64,000 nucleotides of DNA from Brevibacterium oceani (GTDB lineage Bacteria > Actinomycetota > Actinomycetes > Actinomycetales > Brevibacteriaceae): the NCBI RefSeq assembly GCF_013623835.1, contig NZ_JABKDE010000002.1, forward strand, positions 62,001 to 126,000, written 5' to 3'. The translations under genes and the position numbers were made by a program. Positions 34,326-42,754 of the stretch are shown here, piece by piece (positions within the stretch are counted from its first letter, which is position 1; each line of letters starts with the position of its first letter). The notes under the pieces were generated by a model, which saw only the letters and a program-made list of their open reading frames with translations, did no database searches and was not told the DNA's origin.

Positions 34326-37300
34326 GTGCCGAATGAGGACTTCGTCCACCTCCACGTCCACACCGAATACTCCATGCTCGACGGTGCGGCCCGGCTGGGC
34401 GACCTCATGGCCGCAACGAAGGCCTCGGGCATGTCGGCGATCGCAACGACCGACCACGGCTACCTCTTCGGCGCCTTCGACTTCTGGTCTCAGGCGACCG
34501 CCGCAGACATCAAACCCATCATCGGCGTCGAAGCCTATGTCACCCCCGGCACCGACCGTCGCGATAAGACGAGGGTGAAGTGGCGGACCGAGGAGTCGCA
34601 GAAGCGCGACGACCTCTCCGGTGGTGGTCTCTACACGCATATGACTCTGCTGTCGCGGAACAACACCGGCATGCGCAACCTCTTCAAGGCCTCGTCGTAT
34701 GCCTCGCTCGACTCGGTCACGGCGAAGTGGCCGAGGCTCGACCAGGAGCTGCTCGAAACCTACTCCGAGGGTCTCGTCGCCACCACCGGCTGCCCGTCGG
34801 GAGAGATCCAGACCCGTCTGCGCCTGGGCCAGTACGAGGAGGCGAAGGCTGCGGCCGGGAAATACCGGGAGATCTTCGGGGCCGAGAACTACTACTGCGA
34901 ACTCATGGACCACGGCCTGTCCATCGAGAAGCGGGTGACGAAGGACCTCCTGCGCCTGTCGAAGGAGATGGACATTCCGCTGGTCGCCACGAACGACCTG
35001 CACTACACCCACGAATCCGACGCGAAGGCCCACGAGGCGCTGCTGGCGATCCAGTCGGGATCGAAGCTCATCGAACCCACCTACGACCAGGGCGGTTCCC
35101 GCTTCGCCTTCTCCGGGTCCGGGTACTGCCTCAAGACGCCCGCGGAGATGCGGGCCCTGTTCAAGGAATTCCCCGAAGCGTGTGACAACACGCTTGAGAT
35201 CGCCGAGAAGTGCGAGGTCTCCTTCGACACCTCGGCGAACTATATGCCGAAGTTCCCCTGCCCTCCCGGCGAGGACGAGACGTCGTGGCTGATCAAAGAG
35301 GTCGCGAAGGGTCTCGACTACCGCTACCCGAACGGCGTGCCCGACGATGTGCGCAAGCAGGCCGACTACGAACTCGACATCATCATCTCGATGGGCTTCC
35401 CCGGCTACTTCCTCGTCGTCGCCGACTTCATCAACTGGTCGAAGGACCACGGCATCCGGGTGGGACCCGGCCGCGGATCCGGTGCAGGCTCGATGGTCGC
35501 CTATGCGATGCGCATCACCGACCTCGACCCGCTTCAGCATGGGCTCTTCTTCGAGCGCTTCCTCAACCCGGACCGCGTGTCCATGCCCGACTTCGACGTC
35601 GACTTCGATGATCGCCGTCGCAGCGAGGTCATCGACTATGTGACGGAGAAGTACGGCGACGAACGCGTCTCGATGATCGTCACCTACGGCACGATCAAGA
35701 CCAAACAGGCCCTCAAGGACTCCGCGCGCGTGCTCGGCAAGCCCTTCTCCCTCGGCGAGCAGCTGACGAAGGCGCTGCCTCCGGCGGAGATGGCCAAGGA
35801 CATCCCGCTCAAGGACATCGAGGATCCCGACTCCAAGCGCTACAAGGAAGCCGGCGAGTTCCGCGAATTCGTCGATACGAACCCGGAGGCCAGGGAGACC
35901 TTCGAGACGGCGAAGGGGCTCGAAGGGCTGAAACGCCAGTGGGGCGTGCACGCCGCCGGCGTCATCATGTCCTCGGACCCGATCATCGACGTCATCCCGA
36001 TCATGCGCCGCTTCCAGGACGGCCAGGTCATCACCCAGTTCGACTATCCGACGTCCGAGGGCCTCGGACTCATCAAGATGGACTTCCTGGGCCTGCGCAA
36101 CCTCACGATCGTCTCCGACGCGGTCGAGAACATCAAGGCCAACCGGGACTTCGACCTCGACCTCGAACACCTCTCACTCGATGACCGTGCGGCCTACGAG
36201 CTGCTGGCCCGCGGAGACACCCTCGGAGTGTTCCAGCTCGACGGCGGCGGACTGCGCGCCCTCCTGCGAATGATGAAGCCCGACAACTTCGAGGACATTT
36301 CGGCGACCCTCGCCCTCTACCGCCCCGGCCCGATGGGTGCGGACTCCCACACGAACTACGCCCTGCGCAAGAACGGCCTGCAGGAAGTCACCCCGATCCA
36401 CCCCGAGCTCGAGGAACCGCTCAAGGACATCCTCGACACCACCTACGGCCTCATCATCTACCAGGAGCAGGTGATGGCGATCGCGCAGAAGGTCGCCGGC
36501 TACTCGCTCGGCCAGGCGGACATCCTCCGCCGCGCGATGGGCAAGAAGAAGAAGTCCGAGCTCGACAAGCAGCAGGTCGGCTTCTTCGGCGGCATGAAGG
36601 AGCGCGGCTACTCCGAAGCCGCAGCCCAGTCGCTGTGGGACATCCTGCTGCCGTTCTCGGACTACGCGTTCAACAAGGCCCACTCGGCCGCCTACGGCGT
36701 CGTGTCCTACTGGACCGCCTACCTCAAGGCCCACTACACGGCCGAGTACATGGCGGCGCTGCTGACCTCGGTCGGCGACAACAAGGACAAACTCGCGATC
36801 TACCTCAACGAGTGCCGCCGCCTGGGCATCACCGTGCTGCCCCCCGACGTCAACGACTCGGCGCTGCACTTCACTCCTGTCGGCAACGACATCCGCTTCG
36901 GCATGGGAGCGGTGCGCAACGTCGGCGGCAACGTCGTCGAAGGCATCGTCGAGGCTCGCGGGGAGAAGGGCGCCTACACCTCCTTCACGGACTTCCTCGA
37001 CAAGGTGCCCAGCCACGTGTGCAACAAGCGCACGATCGAATCGCTCATCAAGGCCGGGGGCTTCGACTCCCTCGGCCATTCGCGCCGGTCGCTCGTCGAG
37101 ATCCACGAGGAGGCCGTGGACTCCGTCATCGGCGTCAAGCGCCAGGAGGCCAACGGACAGTTCGACCTCTTCGCAGGCCTCGGCGGCGGTGACGACGACG
37201 CTCCCAGCTTCTCCGTGGCGATCCCCGACCGTCCGGAGTGGGAGAAGAAGGAGAAGCTCGCGTTCGAACGCGACATGATCGGCCTCTACGTCTCCGATCA

Positions 37301-37886
37301 CCCGCTCAACGGTCTCGAAGGGGTGCTGGCCGCGGAATCCGATGCCTCCATCGCCGAGGTGGTCGATCCCGAATCGCACCGTCACGACGGTTCCCAGATC
37401 AAGGTCTGCGGAATGATCACCCAGGTCACGCGCAAGGTCTCGAAGAACTCGGGGCGCCCGTATGCGATCGTTACCCTCGAGGACCTCGAAGCCGAGATCG
37501 AGGTGATGTTCTTCGGGGACACGTATGAGCCCGTGGCCAGCCTCCTCGCCACCGACCTCGTGATCTCGCTGACCGGGCGCATCCGCACCTCGGACGACCG
37601 TCCGACCTCGCTCATGGCGATGTCGATGACGATCCCCGACGTCACCGACCCCAACGACCGCCCGCTCAATCTGCTCATGCCGATGGAGAAGGCGACCGAG
37701 GAGATGGCGACCAAACTCAAGCAGATCCTCGAATCGAACAAGGGACAGACCGACGTTCACGTCATCCTGGCGCAGCCGGGCCGGCAGACGGTGATGCGCC
37801 TCGACCGGTCCATCCGCGTCGACCCGAACCCGAGCCTCTACGGCGACCTCAAGGCTCTGCTCGGCTCCCGCTGTCTCAGCGTCTGA
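34326..37886 (+). CDS. dnaE: DNA polymerase III alpha subunit
   Basis: This 1186-residue replicative polymerase of the DnaE1 class has an N-terminal PHP domain (FVHLHVHTEYSMLDGAARL). The catalytic palm contains GPGRGSGAGSMVAYA and PDFDVDFDD near residue 425. The fingers include the FQLDGGGLRALL region. The C-terminal helix-hairpin-helix and OB-fold include SGRPYAIVTLEDLEAEIEV. Length fits the family. The start is GTG 34326 after GGAAGGCGG. It is not in an obvious operon; 138 bp separate it from the upstream gene. Confidence 0.97.
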   Translation: MPNEDFVHLHVHTEYSMLDGAARLGDLMAATKASGMSAIATTDHGYLFGAFDFWSQATAADIKPIIGVEAYVTPGTDRRDKTRVKWRTEESQKRDDLSGGGLYTHMTLLSRNNTGMRNLFKASSYASLDSVTAKWPRLDQELLETYSEGLVATTGCPSGEIQTRLRLGQYEEAKAAAGKYREIFGAENYYCELMDHGLSIEKRVTKDLLRLSKEMDIPLVATNDLHYTHESDAKAHEALLAIQSGSKLIEPTYDQGGSRFAFSGSGYCLKTPAEMRALFKEFPEACDNTLEIAEKCEVSFDTSANYMPKFPCPPGEDETSWLIKEVAKGLDYRYPNGVPDDVRKQADYELDIIISMGFPGYFLVVADFINWSKDHGIRVGPGRGSGAGSMVAYAMRITDLDPLQHGLFFERFLNPDRVSMPDFDVDFDDRRRSEVIDYVTEKYGDERVSMIVTYGTIKTKQALKDSARVLGKPFSLGEQLTKALPPAEMAKDIPLKDIEDPDSKRYKEAGEFREFVDTNPEARETFETAKGLEGLKRQWGVHAAGVIMSSDPIIDVIPIMRRFQDGQVITQFDYPTSEGLGLIKMDFLGLRNLTIVSDAVENIKANRDFDLDLEHLSLDDRAAYELLARGDTLGVFQLDGGGLRALLRMMKPDNFEDISATLALYRPGPMGADSHTNYALRKNGLQEVTPIHPELEEPLKDILDTTYGLIIYQEQVMAIAQKVAGYSLGQADILRRAMGKKKKSELDKQQVGFFGGMKERGYSEAAAQSLWDILLPFSDYAFNKAHSAAYGVVSYWTAYLKAHYTAEYMAALLTSVGDNKDKLAIYLNECRRLGITVLPPDVNDSALHFTPVGNDIRFGMGAVRNVGGNVVEGIVEARGEKGAYTSFTDFLDKVPSHVCNKRTIESLIKAGGFDSLGHSRRSLVEIHEEAVDSVIGVKRQEANGQFDLFAGLGGGDDDAPSFSVAIPDRPEWEKKEKLAFERDMIGLYVSDHPLNGLEGVLAAESDASIAEVVDPESHRHDGSQIKVCGMITQVTRKVSKNSGRPYAIVTLEDLEAEIEVMFFGDTYEPVASLLATDLVISLTGRIRTSDDRPTSLMAMSMTIPDVTDPNDRPLNLLMPMEKATEEMATKLKQILESNKGQTDVHVILAQPGRQTVMRLDRSIRVDPNPSLYGDLKALLGSRCLSV

Positions 37887-37914
37887 GGCTCAGCCTGAGC
37901 GTTTGCGGCTCAGC
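37878..37914 (+). repeat. Duplicated 17-bp segment spanning the dnaE stop codon
   Basis: AGCGTCTGAGGCTCAGC (37878-37894, containing the TGA) is repeated with two changes at 37898-37914. Confidence 0.7.
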
Positions 37915-38000
37915 CGCACGTGGCTCACGTCGACTGAGCGGCCCAGCGCCGCTCACGGCCATGAGTGGCCGCAGGCAGCGCGGCACGCAAGCTGTTTGAG

Positions 38001-38056
38001 CACACCTTCCGCTGAAAAGCCCATTTTCTTCCGTGGGCTTTTCAGCGAAAGGTGTG
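38001..38056. terminator. Long hairpin between dnaE and hisD
   Basis: Arms 38001-38023 and 38034-38056 pair at 22 of 23 positions around a 10-nt T-rich loop. There is no terminal T-run. It probably ends dnaE transcription; other roles are possible. Confidence 0.6.
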
Positions 38057-38137
38057 CCGTTTCACCGGTCGCTCCGTTGCGGCGGCTCCGGTCGGTCCGC
38101 ACTCCGGGCTGAAGGACTGCCCCGTTGCCTCGGCGAC

Positions 38138-38143
38138 TAGAAT
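38138..38143 (+). promoter_or_regulatory. Candidate -10 box (TAGAAT) for hisD-nrdR
   Basis: TAGAAT precedes the GTG at 38151 by exactly 7 nt, favouring a leaderless mRNA starting at that GTG rather than at the ATG inside the box (38142). Confidence 0.5.
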
Positions 38144-38150
38144 GGTGCGG

Positions 38151-39455
38151 GTGAACATTCTGGACTTCCGTGGTGAGACCCTCAGCAAGCGATTCCTGGC
38201 CCAGCGTCTGCCTCGGGCCGCCGAGACCCACGCTGACATCGAACGGCGCGTGGCCGAGCTGCTCGAGACCGTGGCTGCGGGCGGATCGGAGGCGGTCAAG
38301 GACTTCACCGAACGTTTCGACGGGGTGCGCCCCACATCGCTGCGTGTGCCGGAAGCCGCACTCGACGCAGCGGAGGCTGCACTCGAACCGACGGTCAAAT
38401 CAGCCCTCGTCGAATCCATCGACCGTGCCCGGAAGGTCGCTGCCGATCAGCGCCCCGCGGACGTGCGCACCGAACTGGCCCCGGGTGCCTTCGTCACCAC
38501 CCGCCACCTGCCGATCGAGCGCGTCGGACTCTACGTCCCCGGCGGACTCGCTGTCTATCCCTCGACAGTGATCATGAACGTCGTTCCCGCGCAGACCGCC
38601 GGAGCACACTCACTGGCCATCGCCAGCCCGCCGCAGTCCGACGGCCTGCCCCACCCGACGGTGCTGGCCACTGCTCGCATCCTCGGCGTCGACGAGGTGT
38701 GGGCGATGGGCGGAGCCCAGGCGATCGGCGCATTGGCGTACGGCTTCGACGATGGGGAGGACCTCGAACCCGTCGATCTCATCACCGGACCCGGCAACGC
38801 GTACGTGGCTGCGGCCAAGTCCCTCGTCCGCTCGCAGGTCGGCATCGACGCGGTGGCCGGGCCGACGGAGATCATCATCCTCGCCGACGGGCAGGCCAAC
38901 CCGCGCTTCGTCGCCGCCGACCTCATCAGCCAGGCCGAACACGACGAGCTCGCCGCCTCGGTGCTCGTGACCGATTCCCCGGAGCTCGCCGACCGGGTCA
39001 GGGCAGAGATCGAGAAGCAGGCGGCCGAGGCGATGCACACCGAACGCATCGCCGCGGCGCTGTCGGGGCGGCAGTCGGCCATCGTCCTCGTCGACGACCT
39101 CGATGCCGGCATCACCGTCGTCAACGGCTACGCGGGTGAACACGTCGAGATCCACACCGCCGAGGCTGCGGCCGTGGCGGGAAGGATCACAAACGGGGGA
39201 GCGGTGTTCCTCGGGGACTGGGCACCGGTCGCGCTCGGCGACTACTGCGCCGGATCGAACCACGTGCTGCCCACGATGGGCACCGCGGCACACGGTTCGG
39301 GCCTGGGTGTGCACTCGTTCATCAAGGTCAGTCAGGTCATCGACTATGATCGTGAGGCTCTGGCGGAGGTCGCCGGCCACATCGGTGCGCTGGCCGAGCG
39401 CGAACAGCTCCCGGCGCACGGCCGGGCCGTCGACATCAGATTCGAGGAGCAGTAA
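38151..39455 (+). CDS. hisD: Histidinol dehydrogenase
   Basis: This 434-residue NAD-dependent zinc enzyme catalyses the last two steps of histidine synthesis. Signatures are [39 protein letters not shown] and [13 protein letters not shown] with the zinc-ligand His. [11 protein letters not shown] lies near the C-terminus. It stands without other his genes in the window and shares a TAATG junction with nrdR, so the two are co-transcribed. Confidence 0.95.
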   Translation: MNILDFRGETLSKRFLAQRLPRAAETHADIERRVAELLETVAAGGSEAVKDFTERFDGVRPTSLRVPEAALDAAEAALEPTVKSALVESIDRARKVAADQRPADVRTELAPGAFVTTRHLPIERVGLYVPGGLAVYPSTVIMNVVPAQTAGAHSLAIASPPQSDGLPHPTVLATARILGVDEVWAMGGAQAIGALAYGFDDGEDLEPVDLITGPGNAYVAAAKSLVRSQVGIDAVAGPTEIIILADGQANPRFVAADLISQAEHDELAASVLVTDSPELADRVRAEIEKQAAEAMHTERIAAALSGRQSAIVLVDDLDAGITVVNGYAGEHVEIHTAEAAAVAGRITNGGAVFLGDWAPVALGDYCAGSNHVLPTMGTAAHGSGLGVHSFIKVSQVIDYDREALAEVAGHIGALAEREQLPAHGRAVDIRFEEQ

Positions 39456-39952
39456 TGCGTTGTCCCTTCTGCCGTGAGTCCGACTCCAGAGTCGTCGATT
39501 CGCGGACCAGCGAAGACGGTGCCGCGATCCGCAGGCGGCGGCAGTGTCGGCACTGTGGTCGTCGCTTCACGACGATGGAGGCCACGAGCCTGTCGGTGAT
39601 CAAACGCTCCGGAGTCACCGAGGAGTTCTCCCGTCAGAAGATCATGTCGGGTGTGCGCAAGGCCTGCCAGGGTCGTCCGGTCAGCGACGACGATCTCGCG
39701 AAGCTCGCGCAGCGGGTCGAGGAGAACATCCGTTCGAAGGGCATCGCCGAGATCGATGCCGACGAGGTGGGCCTGTCGATCCTCGAGCCGCTGCGCGAAC
39801 TCGACCAGGTCGCGTACCTGCGCTTCGCCAGCGTCTACCAGGGTTTCGACTCGCTCGAGGACTTCGAAGCGGCGATCGATTCGCTGCGTGCCGACGCCCA
39901 CCTGCAGTCGGGTCGGACGAGGGAACCACAGCCCGAGGACTTCGCCGACTGA
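39455..39952 (+). CDS. nrdR: Ribonucleotide reductase regulator NrdR
   Basis: This 165-residue repressor binds NrdR boxes upstream of ribonucleotide reductase genes in response to ATP/dATP. The zinc ribbon has [17 protein letters not shown] and [13 protein letters not shown]. The ATP-cone starts near residue 46 ([19 protein letters not shown]). It ends with an acidic tail. The ATG overlaps the hisD TAA by 1 nt. No NrdR boxes or nrd genes were noticed in the window. Confidence 0.96.
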   Translation: MRCPFCRESDSRVVDSRTSEDGAAIRRRRQCRHCGRRFTTMEATSLSVIKRSGVTEEFSRQKIMSGVRKACQGRPVSDDDLAKLAQRVEENIRSKGIAEIDADEVGLSILEPLRELDQVAYLRFASVYQGFDSLEDFEAAIDSLRADAHLQSGRTREPQPEDFAD

Positions 39953-39954
39953 AC

Positions 39955-39990
39955 GATTTCTGAGAATGCTCAGGATTCCTCTCAGAAATC
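39955..39990 (+). terminator. Hairpin after nrdR
   Basis: A perfect 11-bp stem (GATTTCTGAGA) begins 3 nt after the nrdR stop, with a 14-nt loop. It is followed by TTCGTTCC, not a clean T-run. Confidence 0.6.
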
Positions 39991-40054
39991 TTCGTTCCGA
40001 GTACGTCCGCACAGGAATAGTTGTGTAGTATTGACAGTGCGCGCTACGGCGCGC

Positions 40055-40095
40055 GGCCGCTTGCGGTTCGGAGGGGAAGCCGAACCCAAGCGGCC
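40055..40095. ncRNA. Structured element, possible small RNA or terminator
   Basis: GGCCGCTT plus GGTTCGG pair with CCGAACC plus AAGCGGCC around an 8-nt purine loop, with one bulge, and CCTTTAAC follows. A shorter GCGCGC hairpin precedes it. A TTGACA at 40031 and a TAGTAT at 40026 give weak promoter hints. No reading frame fits. Confidence 0.3.
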
Positions 40096-40104
40096 TTTAA
40101 CATT

Positions 40105-40180
40105 CACCCTCTTACTACCTGACGGCGGCCCAGCAACCTCGCGCAAGGTTGCTGGGCCGCCGTCAGGTAGCAAAAGGGTG
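40105..40180. repeat. Palindromic intergenic repeat, copy 1
   Basis: Perfect 25-bp arms at 40115-40139 and 40146-40170 (core GACGGCGGCCCAGCAACCT) surround a 6-nt loop CGCGCA. Outer CACCCT (40105) and AGGGTG (40175) also pair after unpaired 4-nt steps. The central 56 nt match the copy at 61325-61380 at 54 positions. It lies 4 nt beyond the stop of the minus-strand HelD gene. Confidence 0.85.
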
Positions 40181-40184
40181 AGGG

Positions 40185-42416
40185 TCAGCCGGCTTGGCGG
40201 ATCGCCTCGGCGTCGAAGAGCTCACTGAGTTCGGTGCGCACGGAGGCAAGGATGCGCAGCCGCTCCGTCGTCCTCGTCAGGGCGACGTAGAGCCCGCCGA
40301 TTCCCTCGTCGCTGCCCACCGGAGCGATACGCCCGGGCTCGACGATGATGACCGAGTCGAACTCGAGGCCCTTGGCCTGCTGCGGAGTGATGAGCGCGAT
40401 CTGATGGTCGAGCCCGGTGGCCGACCGTCCGAAGTCGAAGTCGGCGAGCACCTCCGCGATGGGGTCGATGAGCTCCTCATCGGCGATGACGGCGATCTTC
40501 CCGCCCGCGGCCTCGGCGACCTCCTGCGCGGCCGCCTCGGCGAGGGATCCGAGCACATCGGATTCGGTGGCGAGGACGTCCAGACGAGGGTCCGCACCGC
40601 CCTGCCGCACCGATTCGACGAGCTCGAGCTGCGGGAAATGTCGGTGGAGGTACCGGTTCGCGAGGTCCATCACCGACTGCGGAGTGCGGTAGGAGACGGT
40701 GAGGACCTGCAGGGCGAAGCGGTCGCCGACGAATTCGGAGAGGATCGAACCCCACGTCCGGGCATTGTCGACCTGGGAGGATTGGGCGAGGTCGCCGACG
40801 ACGGTGGCCGACTTCGAGGGCACGCGGCGGAAGAGCACCCGCCACTGCATGGGGGTCAGTTCCTGTGCCTCGTCGACGACGAGGTGGCCGTACGTCCATT
40901 CGCGGTCCTCGAGGGCACGCTCGGCCAGGGTCGTCGACGGACCCTGCTCCTCCCACCGGGCGGCGAGCATTTCCGCGGTGACCATGCCGCCGGTCTCGGT
41001 CATATCGACCACGGCCTCGGCATAGTCGCGGGCCGCATCGTCCCGGGCCTGCGTCGGCTGCGGGCTGGAGCCGAGCAGCTCAGCCAGTTCGTCGAGCAGC
41101 GGCACATCGGAGACGGTGAAGTCCTCGTGGTAGTTTTCCGACAGGGTCGCCTGCTCGGCCGGGCTCAGCAGTCGGCCCGCAGCAGACGCCAGCTTGTGTG
41201 GCTTGCCCAGCAGTGCGCGCAGCGCACCGGCGGGTCCGATGGGGAACCACGCGAGGTTGAGGGCGCGGCGGACGTCGACGGAGGAGCGCAGCTCCTCGAG
41301 CAGTTCCGGCAGCCGTTCGCCGGCCGCATCGAGGCCCATCTCACGGGCGAGGTCCTCGGCGAGGATCTTGAGCAGACCGGTGACGAAGCCGTTGCGGGCG
41401 GCATTGTGCGCATCGCCGCTGCGGCGGGCGCGATCCCGTGCACCGCGGACGTCCTTCCTCCGCAGCACGACGGTGTGCGAGCCGACCCGCAGCTCTTCGT
41501 CGTGGTCGGGTACGCGTTCGTAGTTCGCGACATGGTTCTTCAGCACCGTCGCCATGGTGATGCGACCCTTGATCTCGGCGACGGCGGGGGTGTCGACGGC
41601 GTCCGTGTCGAGTCCGGGATAGAGCTGACCGGGAGTGAGCAGCACGGCTCCGGTCTCGCCGAGGCTGGGCAGCACCTTCTCGATGTACTTGAGGAACACG
41701 GTCGAGGGCCCCACGAGGAGGACACCGGACTTCGCGATGCGTTCCCGGTGCCGGTAGAGGAGGAAGGCCGCACGATGCAGAGCGACCGCAGTCTTGCCGG
41801 TGCCCGGTCCTCCCTGGACGACGAGGACGCCGGAGAGGGGGCGGCGGATGATCGCGTCCTGTTCGGCTTGGATGGTGGCGACGATGTCGCCCATCCGTCC
41901 GGTGCGGTGGCTGGTGAGAGCGGCGAGCAGGGCTCCCTCGCCCTGGAGGTTCGACTTCTCGTGCTCGTCGAGGGCGTCGATGTCGAGCACATCGTCCTCG
42001 ATGCCGGTGACCTTCCGATTGGCGGTGACGAGGTGACGGCGGCGCGTGACGCCGTCGGGGCTGGCCGCGGTCGACTGGTAGAAGCGTTCGGCGGCGGGGG
42101 CGCGCCAGTCGATGAGGATCTGCTGCCGCTGCTCATCGGTCAGCCCGATCCGACCGATGTAGGTGGGATCGGACTCGTCGACGAGGTCGAGGCGACCGAA
42201 GCACAGCCCCTCCTCGGCGCCGTCGAGGCGGATGAGCTGATCTTCGTACAGCGTGGCGAAGGCATCGCGTTCGGTGCGATGCTGGTGATTGCCTCCGACT
42301 TCGGAGATCCTCACGGTTCCCAGGCGGGCTGTCGTCTCCTCCCGCAGCACATCGAGACGGGCGTAGAGCTCGTCGAGCTTGGCCTGCTCGACGCGAATTT
42401 CTGAAGTTTCGGTCAT
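40185..42416 (-). CDS. HelD/HelR-type RNA polymerase-associated ATPase
   Basis: This 743-residue UvrD-like superfamily 1 protein has an N-terminal coiled-coil (RVEQAKLDELYARLDVLREE). An intact P-loop GGPGTGKTAVALHRAAFLL lies near residue 203, with VVDEAQELTPMQWRVLFRR and the C-terminal helicase motif DSVIIVEPG. Architecture and length match HelD, which recycles stalled RNA polymerase; the actinobacterial HelR members also displace rifampicin. Start at ATG 42416 is chosen because AAGAAGGTGAG precedes it, though an in-frame ATG at 42437 exists. It does not resemble RecB/AddA in length. Drug resistance is inference only. Confidence 0.82.
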   Translation of the reverse strand: MTETSEIRVEQAKLDELYARLDVLREETTARLGTVRISEVGGNHQHRTERDAFATLYEDQLIRLDGAEEGLCFGRLDLVDESDPTYIGRIGLTDEQRQQILIDWRAPAAERFYQSTAASPDGVTRRRHLVTANRKVTGIEDDVLDIDALDEHEKSNLQGEGALLAALTSHRTGRMGDIVATIQAEQDAIIRRPLSGVLVVQGGPGTGKTAVALHRAAFLLYRHRERIAKSGVLLVGPSTVFLKYIEKVLPSLGETGAVLLTPGQLYPGLDTDAVDTPAVAEIKGRITMATVLKNHVANYERVPDHDEELRVGSHTVVLRRKDVRGARDRARRSGDAHNAARNGFVTGLLKILAEDLAREMGLDAAGERLPELLEELRSSVDVRRALNLAWFPIGPAGALRALLGKPHKLASAAGRLLSPAEQATLSENYHEDFTVSDVPLLDELAELLGSSPQPTQARDDAARDYAEAVVDMTETGGMVTAEMLAARWEEQGPSTTLAERALEDREWTYGHLVVDEAQELTPMQWRVLFRRVPSKSATVVGDLAQSSQVDNARTWGSILSEFVGDRFALQVLTVSYRTPQSVMDLANRYLHRHFPQLELVESVRQGGADPRLDVLATESDVLGSLAEAAAQEVAEAAGGKIAVIADEELIDPIAEVLADFDFGRSATGLDHQIALITPQQAKGLEFDSVIIVEPGRIAPVGSDEGIGGLYVALTRTTERLRILASVRTELSELFDAEAIRQAG

Positions 42417-42437
42417 CTCACCTTCTTGGGTCGGCAT

Positions 42438-42754
42438 TCAATTATGCCGAACTTTCGGCGGCGACTGTAGTCACGACGTCATTTCACTTCGGGGCGTTTC
42501 TCACATTCGATCGGCAGGGCCCTGTCAGGCGGGGCGCCGGCATGGCCTCGTCGGGTGCAACCGCCTGCGAGGCGCAGCGGGTGGGTCACTCGGCTGGGCC
42601 CCGGCGGGTGGGCCACTCCCCAGGGCTCCGGCGGGCGCAGTCTCTTGTGGGGACCTGGAAGTAGTGGACACCCGAAGGGCCTTGGAGCCGCCCGGGCGCA
42701 GGCCGCAAGCGCCGTGCGGTCTCACCCTGGGGTGCCACCCCGCGGTCTCGCCTC
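42438..42754. other. 317-bp intergenic region between two minus-strand genes
   Basis: No gene is supported. The part near HelD is AT-richer and includes CATAAT close to 42440 as a possible -10. The part at about 42570-42630 carries repeated GCGGGTGGG(T/C)CACTC units. No terminator with a T-run was seen. Confidence 0.5.

Noticed and set aside
34308..37760. Two long minus-strand frames opposite dnaE
   Set aside because: Both are antisense to an unmistakable DnaE and lack motifs.
40039..40095. tRNA-like element because of a GGTTCGG arm
   Set aside because: It cannot form an acceptor stem, D arm and anticodon arm of normal length.
40115..40170. Palindrome as an integron attC or phage attachment site
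   Set aside because: No integrase or cassette genes are nearby, and no target duplication or tRNA is seen; a dispersed palindromic repeat is simpler.
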